This document shows, piece after piece, positions 5,696-11,788 of a stretch of 11,788 nucleotides of DNA. Numbering within the stretch: position 1 is the first letter of the stretch; every line of letters begins with the position of its first letter. The notes under the pieces were generated by a model. It had not been told where the DNA came from and made no database searches. It saw only the letters and a program-made list of their open reading frames with translations. Origin of the DNA: Vibrio tasmaniensis 1F-187 (GTDB taxonomy: Bacteria; Pseudomonadota; Gammaproteobacteria; Enterobacterales; Vibrionaceae); the NCBI RefSeq assembly GCF_000272405.2, contig NZ_AJZM02000120.1, positions 1-11,788 on the forward strand, in the 5' to 3' direction. Made by a program: the position numbers and the translations under genes.

Positions 5696-6517
5696 ATGAA
5701 AAGCGTTAAACAATCATTCGTTACCACATTATTTACCGTCAGCTCATTAACCGTTGGCTCGTTAACAATCGGCGCGTTTACGGCTTTCCCTGCGTTAGCC
5801 GACCCTGCGAAAGGCTTAGAAATCGCCGAGCAACGCAAAGCCGTTGATATGGGGTGGGGCGATTCTGTCGCGACCATGGAAATGCTACTTCGCAACAAAC
5901 AAGGCGAAAGCAGCTCGCGCCTAATGCGATTGAAGTCGTTAGAAGTGGATGACGATGGTGATAAAGGGCTGACTATTTTTGATGAGCCACGCGACGTAAA
6001 AGGCACGGCTTTCTTGAACCATTCACACATCACTAAATCGGATGACCAATGGTTGTATCTGCCTGCATTGAAACGTGTAAAACGCATCTCTTCACGCAAC
6101 AAATCGGGCCCGTTTATGGGCAGTGAATTTGCTTACGAAGATTTGAGCTCGTTCGAGTTAGGAAAGTACACCTTCAACTACATTGAAGACGCCAAAATGG
6201 ACGGCGTGGATACCTTTGTATTAGAGCAAGTACCGACCGATAAAAACTCTGGCTACACCATGCAAAAGGTATGGCTAGACCAACAATATTACCGCCCAGT
6301 TCAAGTGGAGTTTTACGACCGTAAAGGCGCATTGCTCAAAACCCTGTCGTTCCAAGACTACAAACAATACCTAAACCAATACTGGCGCGCACACACCATG
6401 TCGATGCAAAACCACCAAACAGGCAGAAGTACGGTATTAACCACGACAGATTTAGCGTTCCAGACCGGTCTTAAGGACAAAGATTTCCAGAAAAACACAC
6501 TCAAACGTGCAAAGTAA
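5696..6517 (+). CDS. Periplasmic LolA-like protein (outer membrane lipoprotein-sorting protein family)
   Basis: A 273-residue protein with a signal peptide: basic start MKSVKQ, hydrophobic core, and a likely cut after ALA at residue 35 (before DPAKG). The mature part carries the hallmark of the LolA-like family (Pfam LolA_like, PF17131, by recall): QWLYLPALKRVKRI (118-131) followed by FMGSEFAYEDLS (140-151), then alternating beta strands to the C-terminus. These proteins resemble LolA, the periplasmic carrier of lipoproteins, and commonly sit beside MMPL/RND transporter genes. No Cys is present after the signal peptide, so it should be soluble in the periplasm. It probably receives hydrophobic cargo from the upstream transporter and passes it to the outer-membrane partner; that role is inferred from context. 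AAGGAGA lies 5 nt before the ATG. The next gene starts 9 nt after its stop, so the two are surely co-transcribed. Confidence 0.9.
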   Translation: MKSVKQSFVTTLFTVSSLTVGSLTIGAFTAFPALADPAKGLEIAEQRKAVDMGWGDSVATMEMLLRNKQGESSSRLMRLKSLEVDDDGDKGLTIFDEPRDVKGTAFLNHSHITKSDDQWLYLPALKRVKRISSRNKSGPFMGSEFAYEDLSSFELGKYTFNYIEDAKMDGVDTFVLEQVPTDKNSGYTMQKVWLDQQYYRPVQVEFYDRKGALLKTLSFQDYKQYLNQYWRAHTMSMQNHQTGRSTVLTTTDLAFQTGLKDKDFQKNTLKRAK

Positions 6518-6526
6518 GGCAAGAAT

Positions 6527-7759
6527 ATGAAAAGGATTGTGTTAACAGGAACGCAGTTATCTTTAACCTTGGCAGCGACAGTCGGGCTCATGCAAGTGTC
6601 GTTGCCATGTGTGGCGGCTGGATTTAGCTCTGAGTTCGTAGAACAGGTCACCCCGGAGCTAGCAGGGCAGGTTAACCTTGAACACAGGCAGTTCTTTAGC
6701 GACGGCTTGCAAGGGCAAGATAAAGGGCAAAGCTCGCTGGTGTTACAACCAGAGTTTTATTGGGAACAACAAGAGGGCAATGGTAGCTTTACCTTCACGC
6801 CGTTTTACCGCCTAGACAGCGAAGACGATGAACGAACCCATGGCGACGTTCGTGAAGCTCTGTATCTCACGTATTGGGATGACTACGAACTGCGAGCGGG
6901 TGTTGGCAAAGTGTTCTGGGGTGTGACTGAATCGGCGCATTTGGTGGATGTGGTAAACCAAACCGATGCCATAGAGTCGGTCGATGGTGAATCGAAACTG
7001 GGTCAGCCAATGGTGCACTTCACCTCGATAAAAGACTGGGGAACCATAGACGCCATGCTACTGCCGTATTTTCGTGAGCGTACCTTCGCTGGGGAAGACG
7101 GCAGATTAAGGCCAACGGTACCTGTTTCGGATGATGCGCTTTACGAATCTTCGAGAGAAGAAAAGCACGTCGATGTGGCATTGCGTTATAGCCAAATGTA
7201 CGGCGATTGGGACGTCGGTTTAAGTTACTTAGGTGGTACAAACCGCGACCCTTATTACCGTGTGCAAGGCAATCAACTCAAGCCATACTACGCACAAATG
7301 CAGCACTTCGGGCTCGATGTGCAAGGCATTATCGGTGACTGGTTATGGAAGCTGGAAAGCATTTATCGCGACAGCTACGACAACCACACAGGCGTAGCAA
7401 CAGGCTTCGAATATACTTGGGTTGGAGCGCTTGAATCCTATTGGGACATCGGCTTTATCGCTGAATACTTGTATGACAGCCGAGGAAACAACGCCCAAAC
7501 CATTGGCCAAAACGATGTGTTCCTCGGGGCGCGTTTCGCCTTGAATGATGAAGACGGCACCGAAGTGCTTACAGGCATTACTCAAGACTTAGATAACAGC
7601 GATGTCTACAGCGCGAAGCTAGAAGCATCAAGCCGCATCAACAATAATCTCAAGTGGCGATTGAACGCTTGGTTGTTTGAGAACGAAACCCCAGAGGATT
7701 TGCTGTTCTTCGCTCGCAAGGATGATTTTGTTGAGGTAGCGTTGGAGTATTACTTCTAA
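6527..7759 (+). CDS. Outer-membrane beta-barrel protein of the transporter unit
   Basis: A 410-residue protein with a signal peptide (MKRIVLTGTQLSLTLAATVG, cut probably after CVAA near residue 31). The mature part is rich in alternating hydrophobic and aromatic residues, with many Tyr/Trp-containing strands, and ends in VEVALEYYF. A C-terminal Phe is the standard recognition signal for beta-barrel insertion by BamA. A motif at about residues 126-147 (VGKVFWGVTESAHLVDVVNQ) recalls the G-x-x-W-G...D-V-x-N stretch of DUF1302-like barrels often found with MMPL and LolA-like genes; I cannot confirm the family. TAAGG, overlapping the stop of the LolA-like gene, lies 7 nt before the ATG. It most likely is the outer-membrane station of the system, as a channel, acceptor or insertase. 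A general porin is the alternative. Confidence 0.8.
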   Translation: MKRIVLTGTQLSLTLAATVGLMQVSLPCVAAGFSSEFVEQVTPELAGQVNLEHRQFFSDGLQGQDKGQSSLVLQPEFYWEQQEGNGSFTFTPFYRLDSEDDERTHGDVREALYLTYWDDYELRAGVGKVFWGVTESAHLVDVVNQTDAIESVDGESKLGQPMVHFTSIKDWGTIDAMLLPYFRERTFAGEDGRLRPTVPVSDDALYESSREEKHVDVALRYSQMYGDWDVGLSYLGGTNRDPYYRVQGNQLKPYYAQMQHFGLDVQGIIGDWLWKLESIYRDSYDNHTGVATGFEYTWVGALESYWDIGFIAEYLYDSRGNNAQTIGQNDVFLGARFALNDEDGTEVLTGITQDLDNSDVYSAKLEASSRINNNLKWRLNAWLFENETPEDLLFFARKDDFVEVALEYYF

Positions 7760-7812
7760 AGGCTTGATGTTTTAGCTTCAATTTTTAAGTTTAAATTCAG
7801 ATTTTCTACGAA

Positions 7813-7860
7813 TAAACCAAAGAGCGGTGGTCTTAAACCTCGCTCCTTGGTTTAAATTCT
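7813..7860 (+). terminator. Probable terminator of the transporter unit
   Basis: A long interrupted hairpin: TAAACCAA (7813-7820) pairs with TTGGTTTA (7847-7854), and inside it GAGCG (7822-7826) pairs with CGCTC (7841-7845). A 3-bp GGT/ACC stem lies near the loop. The T run after it is weak (TTTAAATTCT). It lies 53 nt past the barrel-gene stop and fits termination there. Confidence 0.5.
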
Positions 7861-7914
7861 CAATCTCACTCTTCTACTGATCGTTTCCTAACATCACGCC
7901 TCAAACAAGGTTCT

Positions 7915-8046
7915 GTGAATGTAATCAAACTGTCTCACTTGGTGACGTTTTTGTATCGGTTTCTCTTTGATTTCACCGATTTCAATGAAATTCTGTTTTC
8001 TAACGTTAAATTTGCCGTGTTTTTAGTCAATAACTTGTTCTTTTAG
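7915..8046 (+). CDS. Possible Phe-rich leader peptide of pheST
   Basis: An open frame of 43 codons from a GTG at 7915, with AAGG 4 nt upstream, to a TAG at 8044, about 100 nt before pheS. It contains 10 Phe, concentrated in TFLYRFLFDFTDF (residues 11-23), and ends LFF. In Escherichia coli a short Phe-rich leader controls pheST by attenuation, so this peptide could sense charged tRNA-Phe. Against it: the region is T-rich, which favours Phe codons by chance; the start is GTG with tight spacing; and I find no classical terminator hairpin with a T tract between it and pheS. An ATCGGT (7955-7960) / ACCGAT (7975-7980) pair lies inside it. Confidence 0.4.
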   Translation: MNVIKLSHLVTFLYRFLFDFTDFNEILFSNVKFAVFLVNNLFF

Positions 8047-9132
<1,086 letters not shown>

Positions 9133-9150
9133 TCCGGGGCAGTCAAAACT

Positions 9151-11571
9151 ATGAAATTCAGTGAATCTTGGCTACGCGAGTGGGTTAAACCTGCAATTAA
9201 CAGCGAAGAGCTAGCTCACCAAATCACTATGGCTGGTTTGGAAGTTGACGATGTAGAACCTGTTGCGGGTGTTTTCACCGGCGTTAAAGTAGGTAAAGTG
9301 GTTGAGTGCGGTCAGCACCCAGACGCAGACAAACTACAAGTTACAAAAATTGATATCGGCGCTGTTGATGCAGACGGTAATAAAGAGCTGCTAGATATCG
9401 TTTGTGGTGCATCTAACTGTCGTCTTGGCCTAACTGTAGCAGTAGCAACAGTTGGCGCAGTACTTCCTGGTGACTTCAAAATCAAGAAAGCAAAACTACG
9501 TGGCGTTCCATCGCACGGCATGCTTTGTTCTTTCTCTGAGCTAGGTATCGACGTAGAGTCAGACGGCATCCTTGAGCTGCCAGAAGGCACAACGCTAGGT
9601 ATGGACGTACGTGAGCTTCTAGAGCTTAACGACGTAACTATCGACGTAGACCTAACAGCAAACCGCGCAGACTGCTTCAGCATCCGTGGCCTTGCTCGTG
9701 AAGTTGGCGTACTAAACCGCGCAGACGTTACAGAGCCAACAGTTGACGCTGTTGCAACAAGCATTGAAGACACAGTATCTGTTGAAATCAAAGCAACTGA
9801 TGCTTGTCCACGTTACCTTGGCCGTGTGGTTAAGAACGTAAACGTGAAAGCGGAATCACCAATCTGGATGCAAGAAAAACTGCGCCGTTGTGGTATCCGT
9901 TCAATCGACCCAGTTGTAGACATCACAAACTACGTGATGCTAGAGCAAGGCCAACCAATGCACGCATTTGATCTAGCTAAGATCGAAGGCGGTATCGTGG
10001 TTCGTCTAGCAGAGCAGGGCGAAAAGCTAACACTTCTAGATGGCAACGAAGCTGAACTAAACAGCAACACACTTGTTATCGCTGACCAAAACAAAGCACT
10101 AGCAATCGCTGGTATCTTTGGCGGTCAAGATTCAGGTGTTACTACTGAAACGACAGACGTACTTCTTGAAGCGGCATTCTTCGCACCGGATCACATCCGT
10201 GGTCGCGCACGTGCTTACGGTCTTCACACTGATTCTTCTCTACGTTTCGAACGTGGTGTTGATTCAACACTTCAAGCAGCAGCAATGGAGCGTGCAACAC
10301 AGCTTCTAGTTGAAATCTGTGGTGGCGAAGTTGCGCCAGTAAACGGCAGCGAATCTGAAGCTGATCTTCCTAAAGCAAACGTAGTTGCTCTACGTCGCGC
10401 TAAGCTAGACAGCCTACTAGGTCACGAAATCCCATCTACAGACGTAGTGGAAATTCTTACTCGCCTAGGTTGTGAAGTTGAAAGCACTGATGCTGGCTGG
10501 ACGGCAACGTCTCCATCTTGGCGCTTTGATATCGCAATCGAGCAAGACCTAATTGAAGAAGTAGGTCGTATCTACGGTTACGATAACATTCCAAACCAAG
10601 CGCCTAAAGCGGCACTTAAAATGAATGACCACAAAGAAGCTAACCAACCGCTTAAGCGCGTTCGTGACCTTCTTGTAGACCGTGGCTACCACGAAGCAAT
10701 CACATACAGCTTCGTAGAACCAGAACAGCAAAAACTTGTTGTACCTGGTGTTGAGCCGCTAATTCTGCCATTCCCAATCTCTGCGGACATGTCAGCAATG
10801 CGTCTTGGCCTAATCCAAGGTCTACTAAACACAGTTGTTCACAACCAGAAGCGTCAACAGTCTCGCGTTCGTCTATTCGAATCAGGCCTACGTTTCATCC
10901 CTGAAGCAACAGCTGAAAACGGCATGCGCCAAGAAATGATGCTTGCGGGCGTTATCTCTGGTACTCGTGGCGAAGAGCACTGGGACATTGCAACTAACAC
11001 TGTAGATTTCTTCGATCTTAAAGGTGACCTAGAAGCCGTTCTTGAGCTTTCTGCAAACGAAATCGCATACAGCTTCAAAGCAGCGAAGCACCCAGCACTT
11101 CACCCAGGTCAAACTGCGGCTATCGTAGTAGACGCTGGTTTAGAAACAGAAAGGGAAGTGGGTATCATTGGTACTGTTCACCCAGAACTAGAGCGTAAGT
11201 TTGGTCTTAACGGCCGCACTATCGTATTCGAAATCGAATGGGCAGCTATCAACACTCGCGTGCTTCCAGAAGCAGTAGCTGTATCTAAGTTCCCTGCAAA
11301 CCGTCGTGATATCGCAGTAGTTGTTGACGAAGCAGTTGCTTCTGGCGACATCGTAGACGCGTGTATCGCAGCGGGTGGCGAATTCCTAACAGGCGCTAAA
11401 CTGTTCGACGTATACGTTGGTCAAGGCGTTGAAGAAGGTAAGAAGAGCCTAGCAATCGCACTTAGCCTACAGTCTGTAGAGCGCACACTTGAAGATGCAG
11501 ACATCGCTGGTTCAGTAGATGCTATCGTAGCTTCAATCTCAGAGAAATTCGGCGCAGCACTTCGCGACTAA
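9151..11571 (+). CDS. pheT: Phenylalanyl-tRNA synthetase beta subunit
   Basis: Partner of PheS: binds tRNA-Phe and edits mischarged Tyr. The 806 residues are slightly more than the 795 of E. coli. Recognisable parts in order are the N-terminal [12 protein letters not shown], the OB-fold tRNA-binding (EMAP-like) domain at about 40-150 ([20 protein letters not shown], then IVCGASN), the B3/B4 editing domain at about 210-400 ([34 protein letters not shown]), the B5 domain at about 405-480, a class II-like core without catalytic residues, and the C-terminal anticodon-binding FDX-ACB domain at about 710-806 ([15 protein letters not shown]). Codon use is regular, as for a highly expressed gene. The upstream GGGG at 9136-9139 is a weak ribosome binding site, so translation may be coupled to pheS. 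Confidence 0.98.
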   Translation: MKFSESWLREWVKPAINSEELAHQITMAGLEVDDVEPVAGVFTGVKVGKVVECGQHPDADKLQVTKIDIGAVDADGNKELLDIVCGASNCRLGLTVAVATVGAVLPGDFKIKKAKLRGVPSHGMLCSFSELGIDVESDGILELPEGTTLGMDVRELLELNDVTIDVDLTANRADCFSIRGLAREVGVLNRADVTEPTVDAVATSIEDTVSVEIKATDACPRYLGRVVKNVNVKAESPIWMQEKLRRCGIRSIDPVVDITNYVMLEQGQPMHAFDLAKIEGGIVVRLAEQGEKLTLLDGNEAELNSNTLVIADQNKALAIAGIFGGQDSGVTTETTDVLLEAAFFAPDHIRGRARAYGLHTDSSLRFERGVDSTLQAAAMERATQLLVEICGGEVAPVNGSESEADLPKANVVALRRAKLDSLLGHEIPSTDVVEILTRLGCEVESTDAGWTATSPSWRFDIAIEQDLIEEVGRIYGYDNIPNQAPKAALKMNDHKEANQPLKRVRDLLVDRGYHEAITYSFVEPEQQKLVVPGVEPLILPFPISADMSAMRLGLIQGLLNTVVHNQKRQQSRVRLFESGLRFIPEATAENGMRQEMMLAGVISGTRGEEHWDIATNTVDFFDLKGDLEAVLELSANEIAYSFKAAKHPALHPGQTAAIVVDAGLETEREVGIIGTVHPELERKFGLNGRTIVFEIEWAAINTRVLPEAVAVSKFPANRRDIAVVVDEAVASGDIVDACIAAGGEFLTGAKLFDVYVGQGVEEGKKSLAIALSLQSVERTLEDADIAGSVDAIVASISEKFGAALRD

Positions 11572-11595
11572 TCTCTTCTGAAAGATAGAAAAACT

Positions 11596-11628
11596 AAAGG
11601 CCTCGCATTGCGAGGCCTTTTTGTTTTC
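11596..11628 (+). terminator. Strong rho-independent terminator of pheST
   Basis: AAAGGCCTCGC (11596-11606) pairs perfectly with GCGAGGCCTTT (11610-11620) around the loop ATT, followed by TTTGTTTT. It lies 24 nt past the pheT stop. On the minus strand the stem is followed by AGTTTTTC, so it may also end the convergent gene remnant. Confidence 0.95.
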
Positions 11629-11652
11629 GAGTTCTTAATATATCTGGATTTT

Positions 11653-11768
11653 TTATCTTAATTTCTTTGTTAAATAATCAATAGCGGCACCATAAAAGGG
11701 GATATAACTATTTCTTCTATTTTTACTCGATATCTTGGCAAGAAGAAGCTCTATTTTAGCTTTAGATC
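11653..11768 (-). pseudogene. 3' remnant of a minus-strand gene cut by an insertion sequence
   Basis: On the minus strand 37 codons are open from 11766 down to a TAA at 11653-11655. The composition is protein-like: a lysine- and leucine-rich start (KAKIELLLAKI), then NRRNSYIPFYGAAIDYL and the ending TKKLR. The frame continues into the IS-like end at 11769 and meets a stop almost at once, so the original 5' part must lie beyond the element. I do not recognise the family. The short length leaves a real chance that it is not coding. Confidence 0.4.
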
Positions 11769-11788
11769 GGCTTTGTTGCGTAATTCAG
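11769..11788. mobile_element. Probable terminal inverted repeat of an IS5-family (IS903-group) element, partial
   Basis: The window ends in GGCTTTGTTGCGTAATTCAG. IS903-group elements begin with an 18-bp repeat of the form GGCTTTGTTGAATAAATC (from memory), which this matches at most positions, starting exactly with GGCTTTGTTG. Such elements duplicate 9 bp of target; the preceding CTTTAGATC (11760-11768) would be that duplication. The transposase lies outside the window. Confidence 0.55.

Noticed and set aside
6602..6622. Lipobox in the outer-membrane protein signal peptide
   Set aside because: The Cys is preceded by SLP, which does not fit the usual [LVI][ASTVI][GAS]C pattern, and the C-terminal Phe fits a barrel protein.
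9312..9791. 159-codon Ser-rich frame on the minus strand inside pheT
   Set aside because: A shadow of biased codon use in pheT; the composition is low-complexity and there is no start signal.

Overview
The window looks like a chromosomal segment of a Vibrio, most likely near the Splendidus or Harveyi clades. The PheS and PheT sequences are of gammaproteobacterial, Vibrio-like type, base composition is moderate, and short hairpins with T tracts end the transcription units. This assignment rests on recognising protein sequences, not on a search.

Layout. (1) Positions 121-1615, minus strand: two genes overlapping by 143 nt. The first encodes a winged-helix protein with a Pro/Ala linker and a DnaT-like C-terminal domain. 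The second encodes a protein that resembles phage lambda P-type helicase loaders in its layout. Together they look like a phage-style O/P or DnaT/DnaC-style replication initiation pair, but no phage structural, integrase or lysis gene is visible nearby. A hairpin at 35-65 ends this unit. (2) Positions 1616-2228: a 613-nt gap. It holds the promoter region of the minus-strand pair, an array of six degenerate 18-bp repeats, and the promoter and paired operators of the next gene. (3) Positions 2229-7759, plus strand: a TetR/AcrR regulator, then a three-gene unit encoding an RND/MMPL (HAE3-type) inner-membrane transporter, a periplasmic LolA-like protein and an outer-membrane beta-barrel protein. 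A 13-bp palindrome, TGACGAnTCGTCA-like, occurs twice at the regulator promoter and twice ahead of the transporter, so the regulator probably controls both itself and the unit. The three proteins could form an inner membrane to periplasm to outer membrane route for a lipid or other hydrophobic cargo. No membrane-fusion protein or TolC-type channel is encoded here. (4) Positions 7760-8148: a 389-nt gap with a probable terminator, a possible Phe-rich leader peptide and small hairpins next to the pheS ribosome binding site. (5) Positions 8149-11571: pheS and pheT, the two subunits of phenylalanyl-tRNA synthetase, followed by a strong terminator. (6) Positions 11629-11788: the apparent 3' remnant of a minus-strand gene, cut at 11769 by what looks like the terminal inverted repeat of an IS5-family (IS903-group) insertion sequence running out of the window.

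The best candidate for an under-described system is the TetR-controlled MMPL / LolA-like / outer-membrane barrel unit, whose operator set can be read directly from the DNA. The phage-like replication pair is the second candidate.
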